From NCBI GenBank assembly GCA_026129905.1, contig JAHCHE010000011.1, positions 186,001 to 250,000 on the forward strand: 64,000 nucleotides of DNA. Reading direction: 5' to 3'. Of the stretch, positions 16,268 through 26,138 are shown in pieces. Each line of letters begins with the position of its first letter. The stretch's first letter is position 1. Source of the DNA: Bryobacteraceae bacterium. Its GTDB lineage: Bacteria; Acidobacteriota; Terriglobia; Bryobacterales; Bryobacteraceae. Under the pieces are notes generated by a model. The model made no database searches, was not told where the DNA came from, and was given only the letters and a program-made list of their open reading frames with translations. The translations under genes and the position numbers were made by a program.

Positions 16268-18304
16268 ATGCGAAGCAGGTACATCGTTGGAGTCATGCTG
16301 GCGGCGAGCGCCGTTTTCTGTGGGCAACTACCGGTATCGGAGGACCTGGAAACCAAGTCGAGGCGGGAGCCGTTTCAAGAAGGGCTGGACGTGCGCGAGG
16401 TGCGTGAGAGCTCCGCCCGCGACGTCGGCGAGGCCCTTTCCAAACTGGAGGGAATCTGGAAACTCAGGAAAGGCGGCATCGCAAGCGATGTCGTCTTGCG
16501 CGGCTTCCAGAACGACAATCTGAACGTGCTCATCGACGGCGCCCGGATCTACGGCGCCTGCCCCGGCCGAATGGATCCGCAGGCGTTTCACGTGGATTTT
16601 GCGGAGGTGGAACGCGTGGAGATCACCAAAGGAACCTTCGACCTGGCCAACCAGGGGAGTCTCGGAGGAAGCGTGGATATCATCCGCAAACGCTTCGCGC
16701 CGGGATATCATTTCTCTCCATCCCTGCAAACGGGCTCGTTCGGTTACTTCAATCCCGCGCTTGCCGCTTCAGCCGGGAGCGACAGCCTGGAGGTCTCCGG
16801 AGGTTACTCCCACCGGCAGTCGGATCCGTTCCGAGACGGGCGCGGCCAGCGGATGACGGCCGAGGGAGGATACCGGCCGGAGTACATGGACGATGACGCC
16901 TATCGTATCCGGACCGGTTGGATCACCTTGCGGTTCGCGCCGGCGCGGCGTCAATCCGGCGAGGTCGCCTACACGCGGCAGGACGGCGCCAACACCTTGT
17001 ATCCGTACCTCCAGATGGATTCCCCCTACGACATCGCGGACCGGCTCAGCGCGCGATACGAGTGGCGCGAGTTGGCGGGCGCGCTCGAACGGATTCGCTT
17101 TCACTCTTACTACTCACGCGTCAATCACTGGATGACGGACGAGAAACGGCTCTCCTCCCTTGGCGCCCGGGATGCGTTCGGGATGGCGACGTACGCGCAC
17201 GCGCGCGTGACGGGCGGCCGGATCGACGCGACGTTCCACAACGGCCTTGTCGCCGGACTGGAAACCTTCCAGCGCAACTGGGACGCTGTGAATTCCTTTC
17301 GCACCGCGGCGATGGTCACCGACCAGAACGTCATCCCCAACGTGAATACGACCGTCGCCGGCGCGTACCTCCAGTGGAGCAAGAGCGTCTCGGACCGGTT
17401 GCGCCTCGGCGCCGGCGCGCGGCTGGATACAGCGAACATGTACGCCCGCAGCTCGAGCGTCAATCTCCGCCTGTTCGAAGCGTACAAAGACGTCTCGAAC
17501 CTTCGGAAGCGCGACACGAATCCCTCGGCTAGCGTCCACGCGGCCTACGGACTAACACGCAGCCTGGAAGTCTTTGCCGGCGCCGGCTCCACCGTGCGGA
17601 CGCCCGACGCGCAGGAGCGGTTCTTCAATCACCGCCGGATGGGAACCGACTGGGTCGGCAACCCGGCCCTGGCGCCGGCGCGCAACGCCGAGGGCACTCT
17701 CGGGCTGAACCTGCGCCGCCGCGGCTTCTACCTGAAACCCGTCGCCTTCTACAGCCGCCTGTCGGACTTCATCGTCGTTCACAACCAGGCGCGGATCGCC
17801 CCCCAGCCGGCCGTGATGAACCTGGCGGCCCGCTCCTACGCCAACGTCGATGCTCGCATTTACGGAGGTGAACTTACTTACGGCATCGGAATCGGCCCGC
17901 GGTGGCTTGTGTCCGGCGGCGCTTCTTACAGCCGCGCCGCGAAGGATCCCATTCCCTCGCTGGGCATCCTCGACCCGGACGTCGCGGAGATGCCTCCGCT
18001 GCGCGTCCGCACCGCGGTGCGCTACGGCGCCCGTCTATGGTTCGCCGAGGCTGAGGGATTGGCGGCGGGCAGCCAGCGGCGCGTCGACGGTGATCTGAAC
18101 GAGCTGCCGACGGCTGGGTACGGCGTCGCAAACCTGAAGTGCGGCTTGCACGCCAAACGATCCACCTTGTCGGTTGGTCTCGACAACGTTCTCAATCGTT
18201 ACTACGTAGAGCACCTCTCGTTTCAGCGGGACCCGTTTCGCAGCGGACTGCGGGTTCCCGAACCGGGCCGGAACCTCTTCCTGACCTTCGCGTACGCATT
18301 CTAG
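16268..18304 (+). CDS. TonB-dependent outer-membrane receptor, OprC-like (copper type)
   Basis: A 678-residue receptor with a signal peptide (MRSRYIVGVMLAASAVFCG), a plug domain (about residues 40-160: VRESSARDVGEALSKLEG, VVLRGFQNDNLNVLIDGARI, VERVEITKGTFDLANQGSLGG) and a beta-barrel ending in the terminal-Phe motif FLTFAYAF. The plug carries GACPGRMDP (C98, M102) and the barrel carries NHWM (H287, M289). OprC of Pseudomonas binds copper through exactly such a CxxxM plus HxM set, with about the same distance between the halves. The start is the first ATG, behind GGAGGG; a TTG at 16238 is less likely because it precedes the signal peptide. No TonB/ExbB gene is nearby. Receptor call firm, copper specificity well supported. 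Confidence 0.85.
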   Translation: MRSRYIVGVMLAASAVFCGQLPVSEDLETKSRREPFQEGLDVREVRESSARDVGEALSKLEGIWKLRKGGIASDVVLRGFQNDNLNVLIDGARIYGACPGRMDPQAFHVDFAEVERVEITKGTFDLANQGSLGGSVDIIRKRFAPGYHFSPSLQTGSFGYFNPALAASAGSDSLEVSGGYSHRQSDPFRDGRGQRMTAEGGYRPEYMDDDAYRIRTGWITLRFAPARRQSGEVAYTRQDGANTLYPYLQMDSPYDIADRLSARYEWRELAGALERIRFHSYYSRVNHWMTDEKRLSSLGARDAFGMATYAHARVTGGRIDATFHNGLVAGLETFQRNWDAVNSFRTAAMVTDQNVIPNVNTTVAGAYLQWSKSVSDRLRLGAGARLDTANMYARSSSVNLRLFEAYKDVSNLRKRDTNPSASVHAAYGLTRSLEVFAGAGSTVRTPDAQERFFNHRRMGTDWVGNPALAPARNAEGTLGLNLRRRGFYLKPVAFYSRLSDFIVVHNQARIAPQPAVMNLAARSYANVDARIYGGELTYGIGIGPRWLVSGGASYSRAAKDPIPSLGILDPDVAEMPPLRVRTAVRYGARLWFAEAEGLAAGSQRRVDGDLNELPTAGYGVANLKCGLHAKRSTLSVGLDNVLNRYYVEHLSFQRDPFRSGLRVPEPGRNLFLTFAYAF

Positions 18305-18330
18305 TTCTAGTGCGAGGCCGGCGCGGCGCC

Positions 18331-19395
18331 CTATTGCGCGTTCAGGCCGGCGACGGGCTTGCCCGTTCGTTCCATGTCCAGCAGTATCCGTTTGCGCCAC
18401 AGGCCGCCGCCGTAACCGCAGAGCCCTCCGTCTTTGTTCACCACGCGGTGGCAAGGGATCAGGATGGCGATCCGGTTCATCCCGTTCGCGCGCCCGACGG
18501 CCCGGCAGGCGCCCGGACGTCCGACGGCGGCGGCGAGATCCTCGTACGATCGAGTTTCCCCGTACGGGATTCGCAGCAATCCCCGCCAGACCTCCTGTTC
18601 GAAAGGGCTGCCGGGATATGCGATTGGCCCGGTGAACTCGCGGCGCTTTCCCGCGAAATACTCCTCCAACTCCGTCCGCAGCCGCCGCAGATGGCCATTC
18701 TCGCCGGGCGCCGGCGGCAGCCGGAAGCGGTGGCTGAGCGTCGCAAACTGCGCCTCGATCATCCGCCGGTCGGTGAACTCCAACAGGCAAACGGCTGCGT
18801 CCGTAGCGCCGGCCACCATAGGTCCGATCGGCGTGTCGAGCCACGTCAGCCGGATGTAATCCCCCTCGCGCGTTTGCCCCGGCGCCTTGCCGAACACCCG
18901 CGCAAAGGCAGTGCGGAACCCGCTGTGCGAGTCGAAGCCGGAATCGAAAACCGCGTCGTCCAGGTCCCCGCCGGCGCGGATGCGCTCGAACGCCCGACCC
19001 AGCCGGAGCGCCCGGCAGTACGCCTGAAAGCTCATGCCGTATTCGCGCAGAAAATAGCGGCGCACGCGCGCCGGTTCCAGACCCATCTGGCGAAGGGCGG
19101 CCTCCGGGATGCGGGCGCCGGGGTTTCCCTCCAGTTTCGCCAGCAGCCCGTTTACCCAGCCGGGCGCCGAAGCCTCGGTCGGGCGGCAGCGCTTGCACGG
19201 ACGATAGCCGGCAAACAGCGCGTCCTTCACGGTTCCGAAAAACTCGATGTTCTCCAGCCGGGGCTTCTTCGCGGGGCACGAGGGAAGGCAGAAGATCCCC
19301 GTGGTTCGGACGCCCGTGAAGAACAGGCCGTTATAGGACCTGTCCGAGGCCAGAAACGCCCGTTCCATCTCGCTTCGCGGTGGCAGCAGCTCCAT
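18331..19395 (-). CDS. ada: Ada: O6-methylguanine-DNA methyltransferase / methylation-response activator
   Basis: A 354-residue bifunctional Ada. The N-terminal zinc domain has C36, C40, C67 and C70 (GIFCLPSC, YRPCKRC); C36 corresponds to the methylphosphotriester-accepting Cys38 of E. coli Ada. An AraC-type helix-turn-helix domain follows (about residues 80-170, SFQAYCRALRLGRAF and DSGFDSHSGFRTAFARVFG). The C-terminal alkyltransferase domain contains IPYGETRSYEDLA and the active-site IPCHRVV. It repairs alkylated DNA and, once methylated, activates its own regulon. It is convergent with the copper receptor gene, with 26 bases between the stops. All catalytic cysteines are intact. Confidence 0.93.
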   Translation of the reverse strand: MELLPPRSEMERAFLASDRSYNGLFFTGVRTTGIFCLPSCPAKKPRLENIEFFGTVKDALFAGYRPCKRCRPTEASAPGWVNGLLAKLEGNPGARIPEAALRQMGLEPARVRRYFLREYGMSFQAYCRALRLGRAFERIRAGGDLDDAVFDSGFDSHSGFRTAFARVFGKAPGQTREGDYIRLTWLDTPIGPMVAGATDAAVCLLEFTDRRMIEAQFATLSHRFRLPPAPGENGHLRRLRTELEEYFAGKRREFTGPIAYPGSPFEQEVWRGLLRIPYGETRSYEDLAAAVGRPGACRAVGRANGMNRIAILIPCHRVVNKDGGLCGYGGGLWRKRILLDMERTGKPVAGLNAQ

Positions 19396-19466
19396 GACTT
19401 GGAGTGTACCGTCGGGCCCCTTTCCGCGCCACCGAAAAAGCGACGTCGAAGCCGCGCTCCCGCTAA

Positions 19467-22400
19467 TCAGAACGAAAGCTTCAACCCAAATTGCAGAACA
19501 CGTGGAAATTTGCCCGTCGCGAGGCTCGAGATCCTCCCGAATGTCGGACTCCCGAGCGTGATGCCCGGGCCGCCGAGGTTCATGATGTTAAACGTGTTGA
19601 AGCTCTCGATGCGCAGTTCCCAGACGAAGCGCTCCCGAATCGCGAATTTTCGGAACAACGACAGATCGATGCCCTGGACGCTGTCGGTGTACATCAGGTT
19701 CTTGCCGGCGTTGCCGTAGGAGAGGACGGGCGCGGCGAAGGCGTCCGTGTTGAACCAACGCTCCTGCGTGCGATTGGAGATGTGCGGATCGCCTACGAGA
19801 TTCGGCCGGGCGTAGTTCCACCACGCCACGTCGTTGCCGATGTTGGCCACGTCGCCGGTTACATTGAGGTTGAACGGCTGGCCCGAGCGGAACTGGGCGA
19901 TGGCGTTGAACTGCCAGCCGCCTAACACCGCGGCGGCCGCTCCGCTGTTGGCTATCGACTTCCCTCGGCCAAAGGGCAGTTCGTACACGGCGGCGACGGA
20001 GAGGAAATGGGGAATGTTGTATCCCGCGGGCCCCTTGCTGGTGTGGGGATTGTACCAGTCCTGCATGGCGGAGTCCCCGCCGATGCCGTTTTCGGCGGCG
20101 AACCAGCCGCTCTGGTAGTCCAGCGCCTTCGACCACGTGTAGGAAACCAGCGCCTGGAAGCCGCGGGAGAACCGCTTGTTGAGCTTCGCTTGCAGCGAGT
20201 CGTACCAGCCGCGGCCGTCATGGATGCTCATGAAGATGCTGCTTTGCCAGGGATACGGCTTGCGCGCTCTCACCTGCTCCGGCGTCCCCGGACCGGGCGA
20301 CGTCGCGGTATTGGCCGCGCCGTTGTGGTCCAGGCGGTACGTGCGGCTGCCCACGTACGCGGTGGACAGCGTCAGATCGCTGGCCAACTGCTGCTGGATC
20401 TCGATGTTCCACTGGTGCGCGTAGGCGTTCTTCAATTCCGGATCGGCGTACCAGCCGGCGCTGCCGAACGGCGTCGGGTCCGGCAGCGGGTTTCCGCCGA
20501 GCCGGTTCGCTTCGCCCACCTTCGTCAGCGGCTGGTCCACCCCGTTGTAGGCCGGCTGCGCGAACTGCTTGTCCGGCCACGTGCCGATGGACTGCTGGAA
20601 TGTCTGCATGATGCCGGTGTAGGTGTCGAACGTGACGCCGTAGCCGGCGCGCAGGACGGTCCTTTCGGCCAGACGCCAGGCCACCCCCACGCGGGGCTGG
20701 AACCCGTCTCGCGGCGAGTTATACAGGTAGGGATAGGGGTTCACGCGAATGTGGTTCCCGTCCGGTATGTCCGAAAGGTCACCCCGGCCTGGGATGCAGG
20801 GCGCGCGGCCGACCTGCGAGCAGGGCGGAGGGAGCGCGCCCCCGCCGATCACCCAGTCGCCGGTCGCCCAGTCGAAGCCGTTGTTCATGCCCGGATCGAG
20901 GTTCGCAATGTTGAACGTGTCGTACCGCAAGCCGAAGTTCAGCGTGACGCGGGAGTTCAGTTTCCACTCGTCCTGGGCGTAGAGGCCCCACGACGGCCAG
21001 CGAGCGATGTACTTCTGGTTGCGGATTGTGTACTGCGAGGGCAGGCCCAATAGCGCCGAGGCAACCGAGTTGCCGGTAGTGCCGGGATTGTCCGGATCTC
21101 CGGTCTGCGCGTTGTTGAAATTCACGCCGTGCTGGGTGGTGAGCGCATCGCGCTTCTGCCGGATGTACAGGCCGCCAAACTTCAAGTTGTGGTTGCCCTT
21201 GATCCAACTGACCCCTTCGCTGAACATCACCTGCCAGTCGGTTTCCGGGCGCGGAAAGTTGATGCCGGCCCCGCCGTAGGGCGAATTGAAACCAAACGAC
21301 GGCGCGCCAAACTCGTCGATGCCGATCCAGCCGTCCGACCGCAAGGGCTCCAGGCCCTGTGTGCTGAGGAGGTCCTGATTCAAGGATTCCCGTACCCAGC
21401 CAAACTTCGTGTCGAACACCACGGCGGAGCCGAGCAGGTGGATCCAGCCGGCGGCGACATTGCGTGGTTTGTTTTCGAACAGTTGCCCGTTCTTCCCAGT
21501 GGTGGGAATGTTCTGCGGGTTGGTCATACTGCTGAAGCGGAACCACAGGCTGTCCGCGTCGCTGAGGCGGTGATCGATCTTCACGTTGAATGTGTCGGAA
21601 TCCGAGATCTGAGGCCGGCTATTAATCACGTTGAAGTTGGGATTCGAGATATTCGGCCGGTCGAGATAGTTCCTCAGGTAGTTGACGCTCATCGCGTCGA
21701 TGCGGTCCTGGGGAATCCGGTTGCCCGGAAACGGCTGTCGGACGAAGCTTTGTGGATTGTTGGGATCCGGGATCGTGGTGGCCGGGTCGTAGATTGTCTG
21801 TCTCAGCAGCGAGTTCGAGAAGTCTCCCGACAACTCGGCGTCGGTCGGATGGAAATAGGTCTGCTGCTGCGACCGGCTGTACTTCCAGCCTTCATAACCG
21901 AAATGGAAAAAGGTCCGGTTCTTGCCGTTGTAGACTTTCGGGATCACAACGGGTCCGCCGATCGTGGCGCCGTACTGGTTCTGGCGAAAGGGAGTAGGGC
22001 CTGTCGCGGTCGCGTCGGTGAAGGGATTGCGGGCGTCGAAAGCGTCGTTACGGACAAACCACCAGCCGCCGCCGTGCAACTCGTTCGTGCCGGACTTGGA
22101 CACCACGTTCATCACGCCGCCGAGAACGCCGCCGAATTCCGCTTTGTCGTTGTGAGACTGAACCTTGAATTCCTGCACTGCGTCCACGATGGGGAGCACG
22201 GCCCAACTGGCGCCGAAGAACCAGTGATTGATGATGCCGTCCAGCATGTACATGTTGGTCCGGTTCCACTGGCCGTTAATCGAGGGCAGCGTGAACGCCG
22301 AACCTGGCAGGGCGACCGGGGCATTGAAAGCGGTGCCTCCGCCGGACCCTTGCGCCGTGCTGACGGGCGTCGCTCCGGGAGTGAGCGTCAGCAACTGGGA

Positions 22401-22862
22401 GAAATTCCGGCCGTTGAGAGGGAGATCCCGGACCGCCGCTTCGTTAATCACAGTTCCTAACTCGGAGGTGGTCTGCTGAAGCAGCGCCGCCTCCGCCGTC
22501 ACCTCGACGGTTTCCGTCACGGCCCCGACCGTGAGGGTTATGTCGTGCGTCTGCGCGTCGTTCACGCGCACGGGAAAAACCGGCGCCTCCGCCGTCGAGA
22601 AACCCGTCGCCTGCACGTTGAGCGTGTAGTTCCCCGGCGGAACGTTGATGAACACATAGATGCCGTTCGCGTTGGTCTCGCGGACGATCTTGACCGCGGT
22701 GTCGGCGTTGGTCAGCGTCACCTGGGCGCCAGGCACAACCGCGGCGGACGCGTCCCGCACCGTGCCGTTGATGGATGCGTACGAGGTCTGCCCGACCAGA
22801 GCGGCCGGAACCAGAAAACCCAGTGTCAGCGCAAGGGACAGCCCAATTGTCCAGCCTTTCAC
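19467..22862 (-). CDS. Oar-like TonB-dependent receptor with carboxypeptidase-regulatory-like domain (first copy)
   Basis: An outer-membrane protein of 1131 residues. The signal peptide is followed by a carboxypeptidase-regulatory-like domain (about residues 28-110, SINGTVRDASAAVVPGAQVTLTN), the link TVEVTAEAALLQQTTSELG, a plug domain (RDLPLNGRNFSQLL to about residue 270) and a large barrel ending QFGLKLSF. Such receptors are expanded in Solibacter-type acidobacteria, and most are thought to import glycans or oligomers. The start is GTG at 22862, fixed by GGAGGT six bases upstream. A near-consensus promoter is present. The neighbours (two DUF4832 proteins, a Tat-exported protein and a second receptor) suggest a carbohydrate uptake locus. 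No SusD-like partner is visible. Confidence 0.92.
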   Translation of the reverse strand: MKGWTIGLSLALTLGFLVPAALVGQTSYASINGTVRDASAAVVPGAQVTLTNADTAVKIVRETNANGIYVFINVPPGNYTLNVQATGFSTAEAPVFPVRVNDAQTHDITLTVGAVTETVEVTAEAALLQQTTSELGTVINEAAVRDLPLNGRNFSQLLTLTPGATPVSTAQGSGGGTAFNAPVALPGSAFTLPSINGQWNRTNMYMLDGIINHWFFGASWAVLPIVDAVQEFKVQSHNDKAEFGGVLGGVMNVVSKSGTNELHGGGWWFVRNDAFDARNPFTDATATGPTPFRQNQYGATIGGPVVIPKVYNGKNRTFFHFGYEGWKYSRSQQQTYFHPTDAELSGDFSNSLLRQTIYDPATTIPDPNNPQSFVRQPFPGNRIPQDRIDAMSVNYLRNYLDRPNISNPNFNVINSRPQISDSDTFNVKIDHRLSDADSLWFRFSSMTNPQNIPTTGKNGQLFENKPRNVAAGWIHLLGSAVVFDTKFGWVRESLNQDLLSTQGLEPLRSDGWIGIDEFGAPSFGFNSPYGGAGINFPRPETDWQVMFSEGVSWIKGNHNLKFGGLYIRQKRDALTTQHGVNFNNAQTGDPDNPGTTGNSVASALLGLPSQYTIRNQKYIARWPSWGLYAQDEWKLNSRVTLNFGLRYDTFNIANLDPGMNNGFDWATGDWVIGGGALPPPCSQVGRAPCIPGRGDLSDIPDGNHIRVNPYPYLYNSPRDGFQPRVGVAWRLAERTVLRAGYGVTFDTYTGIMQTFQQSIGTWPDKQFAQPAYNGVDQPLTKVGEANRLGGNPLPDPTPFGSAGWYADPELKNAYAHQWNIEIQQQLASDLTLSTAYVGSRTYRLDHNGAANTATSPGPGTPEQVRARKPYPWQSSIFMSIHDGRGWYDSLQAKLNKRFSRGFQALVSYTWSKALDYQSGWFAAENGIGGDSAMQDWYNPHTSKGPAGYNIPHFLSVAAVYELPFGRGKSIANSGAAAAVLGGWQFNAIAQFRSGQPFNLNVTGDVANIGNDVAWWNYARPNLVGDPHISNRTQERWFNTDAFAAPVLSYGNAGKNLMYTDSVQGIDLSLFRKFAIRERFVWELRIESFNTFNIMNLGGPGITLGSPTFGRISSLATGKFPRVLQFGLKLSF

Positions 22863-22904
22863 CCTGCCACCTCCTATCCCCGAATCGAACTCCAGTATGG
22901 ACTG

Positions 22905-22933
22905 ACTATATGACAGAGCCGTTATCGTGTCAA
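22905..22933 (-). promoter_or_regulatory. Sigma-70-type promoter of the first Oar-like receptor
   Basis: On the minus strand TTGACA (22928-22933), a 17-base spacer and TATAGT (22905-22910): a full -35 consensus and five of six at -10. It lies about 40 bases upstream of the GTG start. Confidence 0.7.
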
Positions 22934-23149
22934 GGAGATTTGCGCCTCTCTGCTGCGGCGCGTCGTCTATTTGCCCGGAATTTCGCCCGCAGTTCGGGCA
23001 GGAATAGGAGTTAAAGTCCCGATTTTCCCGCGGGGGTCCCTGCCCCGGGTAATGCGGATAGAAGCCGGGGCGGGCGAGGAGGTCATCGCCGGCGCCGCCA
23101 TGCCCCTCGGGGATCTATTCTCCAAATCAGCTCATACGGTACGAATGGA

Positions 23150-24577
23150 TCATCGGATCGCGATCGCGCCGAGGCGGTACCGCCGCTTGCCGTCGTCATC
23201 GCCGAGGGGAAGCGCGATCCGTGGAGTCCCGGTGCGGGTTCCAACGGAGAAATACAGATCGTACGCTCCCGGACGGAAGATGGGTGGCGGCGGGAAGCGG
23301 AATTGAGCCGCTCCCCTGATCGCCTCGGCTTGATCGGGGGGACCGACCGGCAAGGCGCGAACGTCATACGATTCGTCAACGAAGACAGCAACAATGCCGC
23401 CCTTGTCGTCCTTCAGCGTGATGGCCGGGAAACCTCCAGGCAGACAAGGCGCAACCCCGGCGTAGCGCAACGAATAACGAAACACAAAGGGCGACGTAGT
23501 GGCCGCTTCTCTCGGCCAGGACGCTTCGCGCAACTGAACCCGGTAACCGAGGCGTAGGTTGATGCCGTCAATCAGCGGCCTCATCTCTTTCAGGAACTCG
23601 CGCGGGTACCAGTGCACGGTGGCGTAGCTCGCGTGGTGTTCCTCGACGGCTTTGAGGTAGAGGCTGCCGTCTTGCCAGTAACCTCGATCGCGGGAAGGAC
23701 CGTAGTGCTCGGACTCGAGCACCACCGGCGCCTGCGGCCAGAAAAGGGGCGCGAGGTAGGCGTGATGCCAGGCTCGGGCGCCGGGCGCCACGAGGATGCT
23801 GTCGTCCCGCAGCGTCATTCCCAGCTTCGCCGCGTATTCCATGACTTCGAGGCCGCGGCCCTGGTTGGCCAAGTCGTCATTCGCCGCCAGCAGCGTTTTC
23901 TTGAAATGCGTCCTGTGCAGGTCGAGGTGGCGGCGTATTGTGGCGGCGGAATACGGCAGAATCGTTGTCGCGTACGTGTGGCCCTCGCCCCAGACTCCGA
24001 ATGATCCGATATCGATGAAAGCGACTTCGGGATTGCCGTCATACCGCGCCGCCGCGGCGGCAAGAAAGCGATCAAGCTTCGCGAGGAATACCGGATCGTC
24101 ATAGTCAGGCTCCCACATGGGGCTGCTATCGACGATCCCCTTGCGGGGAGTGAAATTGTATCCCTTGGCGCCGGCCTTGCGTACCCATTCCGGCGTCGCA
24201 TACGGCTGATCGCGATCCGATTCGGCGCAACTGAACCGAAACGCGACCTGCCAGCCCTTATCGATCCAACGCTGCGCCGGCGTGTCCACCGCGGACCAGT
24301 TGAACTTGCCCTCCTCCGGCTCCAGGTACGACCAGGCGAGCCGCAGGTAGATCACGCTTGCCCCGGGGAACTCGTCGACCGTATCCGACGGCGCAAGATC
24401 AAGGCCGTAACGCTTGATGTTGTTGTCGTAATGATGAAAGACCCAGCCCATACCGGGGTTCACGAGAGCAGCGCCCGAGTCTGCCGGACGGACAACCACG
24501 GTCTCCGAGTCTTCGGGCGCCGCCGCAGTCGCTCCAGCGGCCAGGCCGAGGATGAAAATCACTGCATGAATGCGCAT
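23150..24577 (-). CDS. DUF4832 exported glycosidase-like protein (copy B)
   Basis: A 475-residue protein with a signal peptide (MRIHAVIFILGLAAGATAAA). The catalytic-domain-like part (about residues 30-330) has the opening NPGMGWVFHHYDNNIKRYG, YLRLAWSYLEPEEGKFNW, GNPEVAFIDIGSFGVWGEGH and the SEHYGPSRDRGYWQDGSLYLKAVE stretch. It resembles a (beta/alpha)8 glycosidase; IDIGSFGVWGEG could hold the acid/base. The C-terminal 120 residues are the DUF4832 beta-sandwich (FRYSLRYAGVAPCLPGGFPAITLKDDKGG). It is a clear tandem paralogue of the next gene upstream, 9 bases away, and so is co-transcribed with it. Predicted location periplasmic; substrate unknown. Confidence 0.85.
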   Translation of the reverse strand: MRIHAVIFILGLAAGATAAAPEDSETVVVRPADSGAALVNPGMGWVFHHYDNNIKRYGLDLAPSDTVDEFPGASVIYLRLAWSYLEPEEGKFNWSAVDTPAQRWIDKGWQVAFRFSCAESDRDQPYATPEWVRKAGAKGYNFTPRKGIVDSSPMWEPDYDDPVFLAKLDRFLAAAAARYDGNPEVAFIDIGSFGVWGEGHTYATTILPYSAATIRRHLDLHRTHFKKTLLAANDDLANQGRGLEVMEYAAKLGMTLRDDSILVAPGARAWHHAYLAPLFWPQAPVVLESEHYGPSRDRGYWQDGSLYLKAVEEHHASYATVHWYPREFLKEMRPLIDGINLRLGYRVQLREASWPREAATTSPFVFRYSLRYAGVAPCLPGGFPAITLKDDKGGIVAVFVDESYDVRALPVGPPDQAEAIRGAAQFRFPPPPIFRPGAYDLYFSVGTRTGTPRIALPLGDDDGKRRYRLGAIAIR

Positions 24578-24586
24578 CGGAATTCC

Positions 24587-26053
24587 TCAATGGATCGCTA
24601 TCGTTCCCAAGCGATATCGACGGTGTCCGTCGCTGTCGGGAAGCGGCAGCGCAATCATAGGCGTGCCGGTGCGCGCGCCTACCGAGATGAACACCGTGTA
24701 GGAGCCTGGCTGAAAGACCGGCGGGGGAGGCGCCCGGAACAGCGCCAACGGCTTTGAAGCCTGCGAGAGCGCTTTTGCCTCCCGCCCCACGGGCACGGCT
24801 TCGCCGGAGGGGCCTACGGGCAATGCGCGCACATCGAACTCCTCGTCGACGAACACCGCCGCAATGCCGCCCTTGTCATCCTTGAGCGTGATGGCGGGAA
24901 ATCCGCCGGGCAGACAAGGCGCCACCCCGTCATTGCGAAAACGATAGCCGAACGTCAGCGGCGAACCAGCCTCGACTTCCTTTGGCCAGGAAGCCTCAAT
25001 CAACTGAATCCGGTAGCCGAGTCGCAGGTTGATCCGGTCGATGAGCGGGCGCATTTCGGCGAGGAACTCTCGCGGATACCAGTGGACCGAAGCATAGCTG
25101 GCGTGGTAGTCTTCGATCGCCTTCAGGTAGAGGCTGCCGTCCTGCCAATATCCCCGTTTCTTTGAGGAGCCGTAGTGTTCGGATTCCAGAATCACCGGCG
25201 CCCAGGGCCAGAAAAGGGGCGCCATCCAGGCGTGGAAGTACGCCTTCTCAGCCGGCTGCACGATGATGCTGTCGTCGCGGAGCGTCATGCCGAGTTCGCG
25301 GGCGTAATTCATCAATCCCTTCGTCGCGCCGGGGAAATCGTCGTTGGCGGCCAGCAGCGTACGCCTGAAGTGCTTCTTGTGCAAGTCCATGTGTTTGCGA
25401 AGCGTTTCCGCCGAGTACGGAAGCCGCGTGCTCGCCCCAGTGTGCCCCTCTCCCCAGACGCCGAACGATCCGATGTCAATGAAGGCGACCTCCGGATTCC
25501 CGTCGTAGCGCGCCGCGGCCGCGGCCAGAAAACGATCGAGCTTGTCCAGGAACAACGGATCGTCGAAGTCCGGTTCCCACATTGGACTGTCTTCTACCAC
25601 CCCCTTTCGCGGCGCGAAATTGCAGCCTCTTGCCCCGGCTTTCCTGACCCATTCAGGCGTGGCATATGGCTGGTCGCGGGCGGATTCCGAACAGGTGAAC
25701 CGGAAGGCGACCTTCCAGCCCTTGTCGATCCAGCGCTGCGCGGGAGTATCGACAACCGACCAGTTGAACTTGCCTTCCTCAGGTTCCAGGTACGACCAGG
25801 CGAGCCGAAGATAAATGACGCTGCCGCCCGGGAACTCGTCCACCGTGTCGGAGGGGGCTAGGTCAAGCCCATATCTCTGAATGCTGTTGTCGTAATGATG
25901 GAAGACCCAGCCCATGCCAGGGTTCACCAGGGCGGCGCCGGTGTCTTTGGGCTGAATGACGACTCGGTCCTGGGCCTGCAGCGCGATGAGGCTGCTGAGC
26001 ATCATCGCGGTCAACGCCAGCAACGGATGGTGTTTTTCAATTGCTCTAGTCAT
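24587..26053 (-). CDS. DUF4832 exported glycosidase-like protein (copy A)
   Basis: A 488-residue protein of the same build as the next gene downstream: a hydrophobic N-terminal segment (LLALTAMMLSSLIALQAQ), the NPGMGWVFHHYDNSIQRYG start, the AFIDIGSFGVWGEGH core and the C-terminal DUF4832 domain ending with RRYRLGTIAIH. It differs mainly in a 17-residue insert before the last strands (around GEAVPVGREAKALSQ) and in the signal region. Long stretches are identical to its neighbour at the protein level, so the pair arose by tandem duplication. An inverted repeat between this gene and the upstream Tat-exported protein gene may partly separate their expression. Confidence 0.85.
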   Translation of the reverse strand: MTRAIEKHHPLLALTAMMLSSLIALQAQDRVVIQPKDTGAALVNPGMGWVFHHYDNSIQRYGLDLAPSDTVDEFPGGSVIYLRLAWSYLEPEEGKFNWSVVDTPAQRWIDKGWKVAFRFTCSESARDQPYATPEWVRKAGARGCNFAPRKGVVEDSPMWEPDFDDPLFLDKLDRFLAAAAARYDGNPEVAFIDIGSFGVWGEGHTGASTRLPYSAETLRKHMDLHKKHFRRTLLAANDDFPGATKGLMNYARELGMTLRDDSIIVQPAEKAYFHAWMAPLFWPWAPVILESEHYGSSKKRGYWQDGSLYLKAIEDYHASYASVHWYPREFLAEMRPLIDRINLRLGYRIQLIEASWPKEVEAGSPLTFGYRFRNDGVAPCLPGGFPAITLKDDKGGIAAVFVDEEFDVRALPVGPSGEAVPVGREAKALSQASKPLALFRAPPPPVFQPGSYTVFISVGARTGTPMIALPLPDSDGHRRYRLGTIAIH

Positions 26054-26084
26054 GGCAGCTAACCCTATTCACCGTTCCGCAAGT

Positions 26085-26120
26085 CTCGCGGCCCGGTAGC
26101 CCGGGTTACCGAGCCGCGAG
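26085..26120 (-). terminator. Intergenic stem-loop between two locus genes
   Basis: CTCGCGGC (26085-26092) pairs with GCCGCGAG (26113-26120), and inside it CGGTA (26094-26098) pairs with TACCG (26107-26111). It follows the stop of the Tat-exported protein gene and precedes the DUF4832 start on the same strand. No U-run follows, so it may be a processing or partial-termination hairpin. Confidence 0.45.
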
Positions 26121-26138
26121 CGTGAGTAGCGTTTGAAG

